This document shows positions 1 to 8,136 of a stretch of 64,000 nucleotides of DNA, in pieces. Each line of letters begins with the position of its first letter. Within the stretch, counting starts at the first letter, position 1. The stretch is from Candidatus Rhodoferax odensensis (lineage in GTDB: Bacteria; Pseudomonadota; Gammaproteobacteria; Burkholderiales; Burkholderiaceae_C). The notes beneath the pieces were generated by a model. It had not been told where the DNA came from, did no database searches, and saw only the letters and a program-made list of their open reading frames with translations. Position numbers and translations under genes: made by a program. The stretch is from the NCBI GenBank assembly GCA_016718405.1, contig JADKDJ010000010.1:62001-126000 (forward strand), read 5' to 3'.

Positions 1-248
1 TCCAGAGCGTGACGCGCGACCAGACGCTGGAACACTACACGGCCGATGCCGGCCTGATCCGCCAGACCGCGGGCCAATGCCTCAAGCGCGTGCCGCTGCA
101 GCGCCGCCTGCGCCTGCTGGGCGTGCGCGTGGGCTCACTGGTGCACACCGCCGACGCTGCCGACGCAAGCTCGATTGATGCCGGGACAGTTGCCCGGCAA
201 GCGTCTAAGGCCAGCGGCGGGGAAGCGTCTGAGCAGCAACTCTTTTAG
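1..248 (+). CDS. dinB: DNA polymerase IV (Y-family), C-terminal fragment
   Basis: Only the last 81 or so codons lie in the window; the frame is open from base 3 and the gene begins upstream. The segment reads like the little-finger domain end of Pol IV, including the stretch RRLRLLGVRVGSL, which is characteristic of DinB. A low-complexity tail follows and ends in QQLF, which fits the beta-clamp binding motif that Y-family polymerases carry at their C-terminus. The family performs error-prone translesion synthesis. The catalytic palm is outside the window, so activity cannot be judged. Confidence 0.82.
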   Translation, partial: QSVTRDQTLEHYTADAGLIRQTAGQCLKRVPLQRRLRLLGVRVGSLVHTADAADASSIDAGTVARQASKASGGEASEQQLF

Positions 249-313
249 CGGCTTACAGCAAGTTGACAACAGCTTACTGGCAACTTACAGTGGAGCCTAC
301 TTCCGGAGGCACC

Positions 314-604
314 ATGTTTCACCGCCTGCCACCCAATCTCTCGATGAATGAGCTCGGTCGCATTCGCCGGTGGCACATCGCACACCGGCGCGAGCATCCG
401 CTGGAATACCAAGCCTGGGACGCGATGCTGATCCTGTGGGTGATGGGGCGAGTGGGCTGGCTGCCAGCCTTCGCGCTGGATGCGCCCTGGTGTTACCCAC
501 TCTGCCTGGTCAGCATGATGGCGCCCTCGCTGTATGTCGTGTGGCGCAGCCATGCCCATCTGGCACACCAGTTGCGTTGCGACTGGCTTCCCGTCAGAGT
601 CTAA
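314..604 (+). CDS. small inner-membrane protein of unknown function
   Basis: A 96-residue protein. I chose the ATG at 314 because GGAGG lies at 305-309, while the upstream in-frame start has no ribosome site. After a polar N-terminus rich in Arg and His there are two likely membrane segments, at about residues 36-57 and 62-79, and the tail is short and basic. No family is recognised. It lies between dinB and a chemoreceptor, on the same strand, with 140 bp before the next gene, so no operon is implied. Function unknown. Confidence 0.6.
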   Translation: MFHRLPPNLSMNELGRIRRWHIAHRREHPLEYQAWDAMLILWVMGRVGWLPAFALDAPWCYPLCLVSMMAPSLYVVWRSHAHLAHQLRCDWLPVRV

Positions 605-744
605 TTCGCCTCATCTTGCACGCCCCGCCGCCCTCGTGGCGCGGTCGACTTTTGCCGGTCAATTGATCGATTTCGCCTGCGCCTTTCGGTGTACAGTAAG
701 ACGCGTTGGATTGCCGCAGACTGATCAATAACGAGGAGCCCGCC

Positions 745-2436
745 ATGCCGTTTGCTAGTTTGATGCGCCGTTTTACCATCCGCTTCCGCATGCTGGGCAC
801 CATCATGATGGTCGTGATCGCGCTGGTCAGCATCGGCGCAATCGGCGTGGCAGCACAGTTGTACGCCAACGGCATCACCAGCAATCTGGTCGGCCGCGAC
901 ATGGCGTCGATCGCCGAGCTGGGGCGCGTGCAGCAAGCCATGGCAAGCCTGCGGCTCAACGAAAAAGACATGGTGATCCAGTACGAGAACAGCGTCGAGG
1001 CCACCGCGCACAAGGAAGAATGGAGCAAGTCCTATCTCCAGCTCGACGCCGCCGCCAAGGCGCTGGAGCCGCTGCTGCCGCTTGACACGCAGCGCGCGCA
1101 GCTCAAACAAATCATGGCCGACATGGCTGAGTTCCGTAAAGAATTTGCGCCCATGGCCAAGCAGCTCGAAAGCATGGGTTTCCCTTCGGCACAGGTTGCT
1201 GCGGCCAACATTGGCAAGATCGAGCCGATTTACCAGAAGGCCAACACCACGGTCAAGGCGCTGTCCAAGGAATTGCAAGCCGCCACCGAGGCCAACCAGC
1301 GCGGCGTGCAGGCGAGCGTGAACCGTGTGGTGTGGCTAATCGGCGGCGCCACCGTCTTGCTGCTGGCCATCATCGTGCCGCTGACCCTGCTGAACTCGCG
1401 CTCGATTTGCAGACCGATTGACGAAGCCGAGCAGGTGGCGCGCGCCATCGCCAAGGGCGACCTGACCGAGACCGCCATCGACACTAGTGGTCAGGACGAG
1501 GTGTCTCGCCTGTTGTCGTCGCTGGCAGAGATGCAACGCTCTTTGCGCGGCATGGTGGGACAAGTGCGCAGCGCCACCGATAGCATATCGACTGCTAGCG
1601 CCGAGATCGCGTCGGGCAATCAAGACCTGAGCGTTCGCACCGAACAGACCGCCAGCAACCTGCAGCGTGCCGCCTCCAGCATGGAGCAGCTCACAAGCAC
1701 CGTGCGCCAGTCGGCCGATGCCTCGCGCCAAGCCAATCAGTTGGCCGCCTCTGCTGCCACGGTGGCGGTGCGCGGCGGCGATGTGGTGTCCAAAGTGGTG
1801 TCCACCATGAACGACATCAACGCCAGCTCCAAGAAGATCAGCGACATCATCAGCGTGATCGATGGTATTGCCTTCCAAACCAACATCCTGGCGCTCAATG
1901 CGGCGGTGGAAGCCGCACGCGCGGGTGAGCAGGGGCGCGGCTTCGCCGTGGTGGCCAGCGAGGTGCGCTCCCTGGCCGGGCGCAGTGCCGAAGCGGCCAA
2001 GGAAATCAAGAGCCTGATTGGCGCCAGTGTCGAGCGGGTCGAAGCGGGCTCGCGCCTGGTCGCCGATGCCGGCCAGACCATGGCCGAGATCGTCAACTCG
2101 GTCAAGCGAGTCTCCGACATCATCGGCGAAGTCACTTCCGCCACGTCCGAGCAAAGCGATGGTATCGGGCAGGTCAACACGTCGGTGGTGCAACTCGACC
2201 AGATGACGCAGCAGAATGCCGCCCTGGTGGAGCAATCGGCCGCAGCGGCCGAGAGCCTGCGCGAACAGGCGCAGCGGCTGGCCCAGGTGGTGGGCGCCTT
2301 CAACCTCGGCGGCGAGGCTCGCCAAGGCGCCGCGCCGGGCCGCAGCCCGCTGCCCAGAACCCAGACAAGACTGGACACCGGCGCCCGGCCAGCTCTAGCG
2401 CCAGCGAAGTCGCGCTCTTACCCGGCGCTCACCTGA
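745..2436 (+). CDS. methyl-accepting chemotaxis protein
   Basis: A 563-residue transmembrane chemoreceptor. The ATG at 745 follows an AACGAGGAG ribosome site (729-737); an earlier in-frame ATG at 706 lacks one. Order of parts: cytoplasmic basic N-terminus, TM1 (about 15-40), a periplasmic four-helix-bundle ligand region (about 45-190), TM2 (about 195-215), HAMP, and a long signalling domain. The conserved hairpin tip is intact (FQTNILALNAAVEAARAGEQ). The C-terminus is Ala/Pro rich and has no CheR-tethering NWETF pentapeptide. Ligand unknown. No che genes adjoin it, so it presumably joins arrays encoded elsewhere. Confidence 0.93.
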   Translation: MPFASLMRRFTIRFRMLGTIMMVVIALVSIGAIGVAAQLYANGITSNLVGRDMASIAELGRVQQAMASLRLNEKDMVIQYENSVEATAHKEEWSKSYLQLDAAAKALEPLLPLDTQRAQLKQIMADMAEFRKEFAPMAKQLESMGFPSAQVAAANIGKIEPIYQKANTTVKALSKELQAATEANQRGVQASVNRVVWLIGGATVLLLAIIVPLTLLNSRSICRPIDEAEQVARAIAKGDLTETAIDTSGQDEVSRLLSSLAEMQRSLRGMVGQVRSATDSISTASAEIASGNQDLSVRTEQTASNLQRAASSMEQLTSTVRQSADASRQANQLAASAATVAVRGGDVVSKVVSTMNDINASSKKISDIISVIDGIAFQTNILALNAAVEAARAGEQGRGFAVVASEVRSLAGRSAEAAKEIKSLIGASVERVEAGSRLVADAGQTMAEIVNSVKRVSDIIGEVTSATSEQSDGIGQVNTSVVQLDQMTQQNAALVEQSAAAAESLREQAQRLAQVVGAFNLGGEARQGAAPGRSPLPRTQTRLDTGARPALAPAKSRSYPALT

Positions 2437-2445
2437 GACCTTGCG

Positions 2446-2511
2446 GGACAGACCGGAGCAAAGCGACGCTCTGTCCAGGCTCGTCATTGCCAGCGTAGCG
2501 CGGCAATGACG
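2446..2511. repeat. paired hairpins downstream of the chemoreceptor gene
   Basis: Two adjacent inverted repeats. The first has arms GGACAGA (2446-2452) and TCTGTCC (2470-2476). The second has perfect 10-bp arms CGTCATTGCC (2482-2491) and GGCAATGACG (2502-2511) around a 10-nt loop. There is no T-run, so this is not a classic intrinsic terminator, though it may protect or end transcripts between the convergent genes. The CGTCATTGC core recurs in the larger element near 9.9 kb. Confidence 0.6.
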
Positions 2512-2585
2512 GATTGGTTCTGATGCCATGCATCCAGGAAATGTCAATCGGCGTGGTCTTGCCAAACACACCGCAGCGCAGCCAA

Positions 2586-3443
2586 CTACTGGCGCGCCGT
2601 GCGCACGTTGGGCGGCAAGGCTTGCGGATGACTGGTTCGAAACGGATTGATGTCCAGACCGCCTCGGCGCGTGTAACGCGCGTAGACGCTCAACTTGACG
2701 GGCCGGCAGTGCGTCTGGATGTCCATGAAAATGCGCTCAACGCACTGCTCGTGAAACTCGTTGTGGTTGCGAAAACTCACCAGGTACTGCAGCAAGCCCT
2801 CATGGTCGATCTGTGCGCCGCTGTAGCTGATCCGCACGCAGCCCCAGTCGGGCTGCCCGGTCACCAGGCAGTTGCTCTTGAGCAGGTTGGATGTCAGCAC
2901 TTCTGTCACTGGCCCATCCTCGGGTACCGTACGCAGCAGCGCCGGTGCAGGGGTGAAATGGGTGCACTCGGCGTCCAGTCGATCCAGACTCAGTCCGTCG
3001 AGCTCCTGCACCGCTTCGCGGTCAAACTGATCCGGCAGCACAATACGCACGCCCACCGATCCAGCCGCGCCAGCAGGCTCCCCCGCCACGCGCCATGCGG
3101 CTTCGCTCAAGTCGTCGCGCAACCGGCGCTTGAGTTCCGCGACATCACTCAGACGCGTGTTGTTGAAGCTGTTGAGGTAGAGCTTGAAAGACTTGCTCTC
3201 AATGATGTTAGGGCTTTCACAAGGCACTGTGATGTGCGCCAGCGCCACCTGCGGCTTGCCCCGCAGATTGAGCCAGCTCAACTCGAAGGCGGTCCACATG
3301 TCCGCGCCCAGGAACGGTGGCGCGCCGACAATGCCGATCTCGGAGCGCTTGCCGGCGCGGGCAATCGGGAACAACAACGACGGCTCATATTGGTCCACAT
3401 AGGCCGAGGTCTTGCCCAATGGAGAGTGTTCGGGACGGTTCAT
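2586..3443 (-). CDS. queF: NADPH-dependent 7-cyano-7-deazaguanine reductase
   Basis: A 285-residue bimodular QueF, close to the E. coli length. It reduces preQ0 to preQ1 in queuosine tRNA modification. The nitrile-binding catalytic Cys lies at about residue 192 in SNCLVTGQPDWG, and the NADPH/substrate motif ESKSFKLYLNS is at about 82-92. The C-terminal block with FRNHNEFHEQC is also typical. Its ATG overlaps the stop of the upstream hydrolase gene in an ATGA junction, so the two are probably co-transcribed. No other queuosine genes adjoin it. Confidence 0.95.
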   Translation of the reverse strand: MNRPEHSPLGKTSAYVDQYEPSLLFPIARAGKRSEIGIVGAPPFLGADMWTAFELSWLNLRGKPQVALAHITVPCESPNIIESKSFKLYLNSFNNTRLSDVAELKRRLRDDLSEAAWRVAGEPAGAAGSVGVRIVLPDQFDREAVQELDGLSLDRLDAECTHFTPAPALLRTVPEDGPVTEVLTSNLLKSNCLVTGQPDWGCVRISYSGAQIDHEGLLQYLVSFRNHNEFHEQCVERIFMDIQTHCRPVKLSVYARYTRRGGLDINPFRTSHPQALPPNVRTARQ

Positions 3444-4340
3444 ACAGAAGCGGCTTTCAGGTGCGTCAACAAAGGCGGCAGCAGGCGCTGCACCACGCCC
3501 GGCGGCAAGTCATGGCCCATGCCGTCGATGCCCACCAACCGCGCGCCGGGGATTCGTCGCGCGGTGTCCTCGCCATGCGCGTAGGGCACGAGCGGATCGG
3601 CTTTGCCATGCAGCACCAGGGTGGGCGCTGTGATACGGCCAAGCGCGTCGGCGCGGTCTGAGTCGGCCACGATCGCCAGCATCTGGCGCATGGTGCCGAC
3701 CGGGTTGAAGGCCCGCTGCAAGGCCATGTTGAATACGTTCGCGCATATCGCCCTCTGGCGTGGGAAAGGCCGGACTGCCAATGATCTTGAACAACTTGAC
3801 GTAGTGGTCACCCACCGCCTGCAGGCTGTTGTTGGCCGGCCGCGCCAGCAAGGCGCGCGTGACCCGCCGCTGCGCCTGCGGCAGACCGCGCGCGCCGCTG
3901 CTGCTCATGATGCTGGTCAGACTGCGCACGCGCTGTGGCGCTCCAAGGGCCAGGCGTTGCGCGATCATGCCACCCATGCTGACGCCCACCACGTGGACCC
4001 TGTCCAGCCCCAAGGCGTCCAGCACCCCGAGCGAATCGGCGGCCATGTCGCGCAGGCTGTAGGGTGCACGTGGCGTCAGACCGAGCTTGTATTTGATGCC
4101 CTCCCAGACCAGGTTTGGTTTGCCCAAGGCATCGAGGTGCTGGCTCAAACCCACGTCACGGTTGTCGTGGCGCACCACGCGGTAGCCGGCATCGACCAGC
4201 GCCTGCACCAATTGGGGCGGCCAGGCGACCAGTTGCATACCCAAACCCATGATCAACAGCACCACCGGACGGTTTTCACCCGGACCATCTGGACCCGAGT
4301 CCTCGACTTCGATGCTAATCCCGTTAGCTCTTATTTTCAT
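3440..4340 (-). pseudogene. alpha/beta hydrolase, frameshifted
   Basis: An alpha/beta-fold hydrolase of about 300 residues split over two frames. The first part (ATG at 4340) carries the oxyanion region LLIMGLGMQ and the nucleophile elbow GVSMGG. The second part, ending at 3440, carries the acid-residue region LVLHGKADPLVPY and the catalytic His in GMGHDLP. Together they form a complete catalytic triad. Homology moves from one frame to the other at about 3735-3750, which needs a one-base indel. The protein stop overlaps the queF start (ATGA). Substrate unknown. The break may be a sequencing error. Confidence 0.8.
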
Positions 4341-4391
4341 AGCACAATAAGCCTATGGATATTGACCAAATTACCCATTTTGTCCAATCTC
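4341..4391 (-). promoter_or_regulatory. putative promoter and imperfect palindrome upstream of the hydrolase-queF unit
   Basis: This short AT-rich patch contrasts with its GC-rich surroundings. Read on the minus strand, TTGGAC and CAATAT are spaced like -35 and -10 boxes just before the hydrolase ATG. The segment 4362-4387 is an imperfect inverted repeat (roughly TTGACCAAAT facing ATTTTGTCCAA), a plausible operator. The regulator is unknown. Confidence 0.35.
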
Positions 4392-5168
4392 TTAGGACGT
4401 CTGGCGCCGCCGGAACACCAGTCGGTCGGGGCGCGACGCAGCCGCGTCATGGGCATAACCTTCCAGGTCAAATCCTTCGAGCTGGCGCGGCGTCACTAGC
4501 CGATGCTGTACCGCGAACCGCGCCATCAAGCCACGCGCGCGCTTGGCCATGAAACTGATCACCTTGTACTGGCCACCGCGGTACTCCTCAAAAACGCACT
4601 CGACCACGCGGGCTTTGAGCACCTTGCGATCGACCGCTTTGAAGTACTCTTGCGAGGCCAGGTTCACCACCACCGGCGACACATCGCGGCGGGCACGCCG
4701 GTTCAGGTAGTCTGCGATCTGACTGCCCCAGAATTGGTACAGGTTGCTGCCCGTTGGCGTGGCCAGTCGGGTGCCCATTTCCAGGCGATAGGGCTGCATC
4801 CAATCCAGCGGTCGCAACACACCGTACAGCCCACTCAGGATGCAAATGTGGTCCTGACTCCAAGCCAGGTCTTCGGCGCTGAGGCTGCGCGCGTCCAAGC
4901 CGGCGTACACGTCACCATTGAAGGCCAAGGCCGCCGGCTTCGAGTTCCTGGCTGTAAAACGCGGCCGCCACGCCTGGTAGCGCGCGACGTTGAGGCCCGC
5001 CAGCGTATCGCTCAAACTCATCAACTCGGCAATCTGCTGTGGGGACTGCTGGCGCAGCAGCTCAATCAGCGCCGCCGCCTGCGGCACGAACTGCGGCACC
5101 GTGTGCGGTACGTCGCCGGCGGGGCTTTCATAGTCAAGCGACTTGGCGGGAGACAACAGGAACAGCAT
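4392..5168 (-). CDS. yaaA: peroxide-stress protein YaaA (UPF0246)
   Basis: A 258-residue protein starting at the ATG that gives the family's invariant N-terminus MLFLLSPAKSLDY. Other signatures are FNGDVYAGLDA, LSGLYGVLRPLD, PYRLEMGT, and the C-terminal SFMAKRARGLMARF. YaaA limits free intracellular iron and oxidative DNA damage in E. coli and binds DNA. It sits just downstream of a terminator that ends the rubrerythrin operon, so it is probably transcribed on its own, although both units concern peroxide and iron. Confidence 0.93.
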   Translation of the reverse strand: MLFLLSPAKSLDYESPAGDVPHTVPQFVPQAAALIELLRQQSPQQIAELMSLSDTLAGLNVARYQAWRPRFTARNSKPAALAFNGDVYAGLDARSLSAEDLAWSQDHICILSGLYGVLRPLDWMQPYRLEMGTRLATPTGSNLYQFWGSQIADYLNRRARRDVSPVVVNLASQEYFKAVDRKVLKARVVECVFEEYRGGQYKVISFMAKRARGLMARFAVQHRLVTPRQLEGFDLEGYAHDAAASRPDRLVFRRRQTS

Positions 5169-5191
5169 CAGGCAAGGGACAGAGGGCAAAC

Positions 5192-5218
5192 AAAAAAAAG
5201 GCTTCTTGACGAAGCCTT
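5192..5218 (-). terminator. Rho-independent terminator of the rubrerythrin/Fe-S/DUF3501 operon
   Basis: On the minus strand a perfect 8-bp stem AAGGCTTC/GAAGCCTT (5198-5218) with a 5-nt loop is followed directly by a run of eight T (template positions 5199-5192). It lies 27 bp past the DUF3501 stop codon and before yaaA. Confidence 0.85.
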
Positions 5219-5244
5219 GATTATCACGACCGCGTGCAGTCACC

Positions 5245-5835
5245 TCAGGTGATGTCGCTCGCGAGTGATGCAAGGGTTTCAGGCGCAACGCCGACATGTG
5301 CCGGGTAATTCGTGTGATCGCACCCGATCTTGACGCCCGCGCCGGCCTTTACCGCAGCGCACATGGCCGGACTCAACTCAAATCGCACGAAGTGCACAGC
5401 AGAGGTCTTTTCGTCGCTTTCTCGGTCCAGGTCTTCATCGGCAATGGCGTAGACCCGCTGCATGCCTTCAACCTCCACAAAAAGCCGGTCTTCCACCCCG
5501 ATCAGACGGGCCAACTCACGCTTGCGCTCGTTGACGTCGGGGTATTCGATCAACATGGTCGCCTTCCAGTTGCTGCCGTCGGGCACCAGAGGCGCGTACA
5601 CCTCGATTTCCTGCAGAATGCCCTCCTCCTCGAAGATCCGCTCAATGCGCAGCATTTCCTGGATCTGGTAGCGAATGGTGGTCTCGCTCTCGAACTGCAG
5701 GTTCATGTGTTCGCCCAACTGCACGCTGCGCAGCTTGCGGTGCGCCATGACTGCGCCCTTGTTGGCCTTGCGGTACTTGGCGTAGGCCTCCAGGGTCATG
5801 AGGCTCTCGGGGGTGATGGGGGCAACAGTTTGCAT
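5245..5835 (-). CDS. DUF3501 family protein
   Basis: A 196-residue soluble protein starting MQTVAPITPES. The family is recognised by the N-terminal part (LEAYAKYRKANKG, then LGEHMNLQFESETTIRYQIQEMLR) and by the C-terminal FVRFELSP and GVKIGCDHTNYP. Biochemical function is unknown. It is the last gene of a conserved three-gene unit with an HdrD-like Fe-S protein and rubrerythrin, both upstream on the same strand, which suggests a part in peroxide detoxification or electron transfer to rubrerythrin. A 174-bp gap with hairpin repeats separates it from the Fe-S gene. Confidence 0.88.
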   Translation of the reverse strand: MQTVAPITPESLMTLEAYAKYRKANKGAVMAHRKLRSVQLGEHMNLQFESETTIRYQIQEMLRIERIFEEEGILQEIEVYAPLVPDGSNWKATMLIEYPDVNERKRELARLIGVEDRLFVEVEGMQRVYAIADEDLDRESDEKTSAVHFVRFELSPAMCAAVKAGAGVKIGCDHTNYPAHVGVAPETLASLASDIT

Positions 5836-5926
5836 AGGGCTGTCCAATCTATTCAAATCAATTTTCAGATTGCGAGGCACAAAACCAACGCCGCGTGAAG
5901 TGGTCCAGCCGTGAAACGCCGTGGAA

Positions 5927-6002
5927 CCGGCTTTGCCGGGCCACTGGCATTGCCCCCTGCAAGGGGGGTGGCGAAGCGACACGAAGTGCGCGAAGCCTGG
6001 GG
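5927..6002. repeat. multi-hairpin intergenic repeat inside the rubrerythrin operon
   Basis: Consecutive short palindromes: CCGGC-TTT-GCCGG (5927-5939), CCCCCT-GCA-AGGGGG (5953-5967), then a GCGAAGCG/CGAAG-rich arm. It sits between the Fe-S and DUF3501 genes. The arrangement looks like the mobile palindromic repeats common in Comamonadaceae intergenic DNA. It may affect mRNA stability between the two cistrons. Confidence 0.5.
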
Positions 6003-6009
6003 GTGTACG

Positions 6010-7362
6010 TCATTTGATTCCATAGGCCCTGGCGACCAGGCTGAGTGGATGCTGCAGCTCGGGCGTGCCGTGGCCGTTGACTTCGAAGCCCTGGGCAATG
6101 TGATGGCCGCCGAGCGGGCAGTCCGAACTGATGAAGTCCGGCTTGGCGCCGTCCTTCATGGTGGCCATGGCCTTGAACACCGGCTTGCCGATCTTCAGGG
6201 CCTGCTGGTGAAAGGCTTTCTTGACGCCAAAAGTGCCTGCGTGTCCCGAACAGCGCTCCACCGTGTTGATGGTGGTCCCCGGAATCATTTTGAGCATTTC
6301 CTCGGTCTTCCTGCCCAGGTTCTGCACCCGGCCGTGGCACGGTATCTGGTAGCTGACCTTGCCCAAGGGCACGGGAAAGTCGGCCCTCAGCAAACCGTCG
6401 CGCTTGCGCTGCATCAGGTACTCGAACGGGTCCCACATCGCCTCCTTGACAAGCTGAACATCCGCCTCCAGCGGGTACATCAGCGGGATTTCCTGCTTGA
6501 ACATCAAGGCACAACTCGGCACGGCGGCCAGGATCGCGTAGCCCTCCTTGGCATAGCGGGCCAGCACCGGAATGTTGGCCTCCTTGCTGGCGTTAACGGA
6601 CTCCAGATCACCCAATTCGAGCTTGGGCATGCCGCAGCACTTCTCCTTGTCGACGATCACATACGGGACCTCGTTGTGATCCAGTATCTTGAGCAGGTCC
6701 AGGCCAATACCAGGCTCGTTGTAGTTGATGAAGCAGGTCGCAAAGATCGCTACCTTGCCCGGCGTCTTCTCGCCGTTCTTCACCTCGGTCGCCCGCGCCT
6801 TGGGCGTGCCGGAGCGAAACCTCTTGGTTGCCAACGAGGGCAACCAGGCGTCCTTGTCCACACCAGCCACGCTCTCCATCACGCTGCGCATGACCTTGGT
6901 CTTGTTGACGGCGTTGGCCACCTGCACCACGACGGGGATGCCGGCAAACTGCCCGTGCACGTCGGTGGAAGCGAGGAACTTCTCTGCAGCGCCGACCTCC
7001 CCCTTGTTGAACTTGATCGCCTTGGCGCGCAGCATGGTGTGCGGGAAGTCCAGGTTCCACTCGTGCGGTGGGGTGTACGGGCACTTGGTCATGTAGCACA
7101 GGTCGCACAGGTAACACTGGTCCACCACCTTCCAGTAGTCCTGCTTGGCCACGCCGTCGACTTCCATGGTCTTGCTTTCGTCCACCAGATCAAACAGCGT
7201 GGGGAATGAGCCACACAGGCTGACGCAGCGGCGGCAGCCGTGGCAGATGTCGAAAATGCGTTCCAGTTCCTTGAAGGCCAATTCTTCGTTGTAGAAGTCC
7301 GGATTCTTCCAGTCCAGCGGGTGGCGGGTGGGGGCTTCGAGGTTGCCTTCGCGTGCGGCCAT
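6010..7362 (-). CDS. HdrD/GlpC-like (4Fe-4S)-binding oxidoreductase subunit
   Basis: A 450-residue soluble protein starting MAAREGNLEAPTRHP. The N-terminal third has two ferredoxin-type clusters: CHGCRRCVSLC (about 40-50) and CYLCDLCYMTKCPY (about 83-96). The C-terminal half has cysteine-rich CCG motifs (CCGMPK; CSGHAG), as in heterodisulfide reductase D and glycerol-3-phosphate dehydrogenase C. There is no membrane segment. It lies 77 bp downstream of rubrerythrin. I infer that it relays electrons to rubrerythrin. The donor is not known. Confidence 0.88.
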   Translation of the reverse strand: MAAREGNLEAPTRHPLDWKNPDFYNEELAFKELERIFDICHGCRRCVSLCGSFPTLFDLVDESKTMEVDGVAKQDYWKVVDQCYLCDLCYMTKCPYTPPHEWNLDFPHTMLRAKAIKFNKGEVGAAEKFLASTDVHGQFAGIPVVVQVANAVNKTKVMRSVMESVAGVDKDAWLPSLATKRFRSGTPKARATEVKNGEKTPGKVAIFATCFINYNEPGIGLDLLKILDHNEVPYVIVDKEKCCGMPKLELGDLESVNASKEANIPVLARYAKEGYAILAAVPSCALMFKQEIPLMYPLEADVQLVKEAMWDPFEYLMQRKRDGLLRADFPVPLGKVSYQIPCHGRVQNLGRKTEEMLKMIPGTTINTVERCSGHAGTFGVKKAFHQQALKIGKPVFKAMATMKDGAKPDFISSDCPLGGHHIAQGFEVNGHGTPELQHPLSLVARAYGIK

Positions 7363-7439
7363 GGTGTGTCTTTCGGTCGGCGGGGAAACAAATGCTGTGC
7401 ATTGGGTGCTGCCTTGCGGCAACACCCAACACGCAAAAC

Positions 7440-7862
7440 TCAATCCACCAGTTCAGCCAAAGCCTTGGCGTATCGGTTGGCGTGCGAGCGCTCGGCCTTG
7501 GCCAGCGTCTCGAACCAGTCGGCGATCTCGTCGTGACCTTCATCACGGGCGGTCTTGGCCATGCCCGGGTACATGTCGGTGTACTCGTGGGTTTCACCGG
7601 CGACGGCGGCCTTCAGGTTGTCGCGCGTGGGGCCAATGGGCAGGCCGGTGGCCGGGTCGCCACACTGCTCCAGCCACTCCAGGTGGCCATGGGCGTGGCC
7701 CGTCTCACCCTCGGCCGTGGAGCGAAACAGCGCTGCCACGTCGTTCTGGCCTTCGATGTCGGCCTTGTTCGCGAAATACAGGTAACGGCGGTTGGCCTGA
7801 GACTCGCCCGCGAAGGCGGCTTTCAGGTTCTCTTCCGTCTTGGAGCCTTTGAGTGCTGCCAT
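7440..7862 (-). CDS. rubrerythrin (ferritin-like diiron domain only)
   Basis: A 140-residue protein with ribosome site AAGGAG before the ATG. The ferritin-like four-helix diiron domain is visible: E in AGESQANRRYLYFA, ExxH in EGETGHAHGH, E in AGETHEYTDMYP and ExxH in KAERSHANRY. It lacks the C-terminal rubredoxin Cys4 domain of classical rubrerythrin, so electrons must come from another protein; the downstream Fe-S protein is the natural candidate. The family reduces hydrogen peroxide. It is first in the operon that ends at the terminator at 5.2 kb. Confidence 0.93.
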   Translation of the reverse strand: MAALKGSKTEENLKAAFAGESQANRRYLYFANKADIEGQNDVAALFRSTAEGETGHAHGHLEWLEQCGDPATGLPIGPTRDNLKAAVAGETHEYTDMYPGMAKTARDEGHDEIADWFETLAKAERSHANRYAKALAELVD

Positions 7863-8136
7863 GGAAATCTCCTTGCAAGTTGGATGAAATGAGCTCTTGT
7901 AGCTTGGCCACGGTGGTGACAAAGACCACGCAAGGTTAGCCCTGTCCTACTGGTCTGTCTAATTGGCTGTCTTAATGTCCTGCATTGTGATTGGCTATTG
8001 AGACGCTGCCTTCCATCAAAATTTCAAAAAACGAAGTTCTCGTTGCCAAAGACGCATTCGGGGTTTTCCCGTCTTTTCGCATCGACTCCCCCACGATCAG
8101 ACTAAACTGAGACCGACACAGCACAAAGGGCCTTGC

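Noticed and set aside
263..313. Longer N-terminus for the small membrane protein at 314-604
   Set aside because: The upstream start lacks a ribosome site, while GGAGG precedes the ATG at 314.
605..744. Flagellar (sigma-28) promoter upstream of the chemoreceptor gene
   Set aside because: No match to TAAA-N15-GCCGATAA could be found in the gap.
2446..2476. Intrinsic terminator after the chemoreceptor gene
   Set aside because: The stem is good but no T-run follows, so I list it as a repeat instead.
7900..7990. AGACAG direct repeats upstream of rubrerythrin as an operator
   Set aside because: Short, imperfect and irregularly spaced; no regulator nearby.
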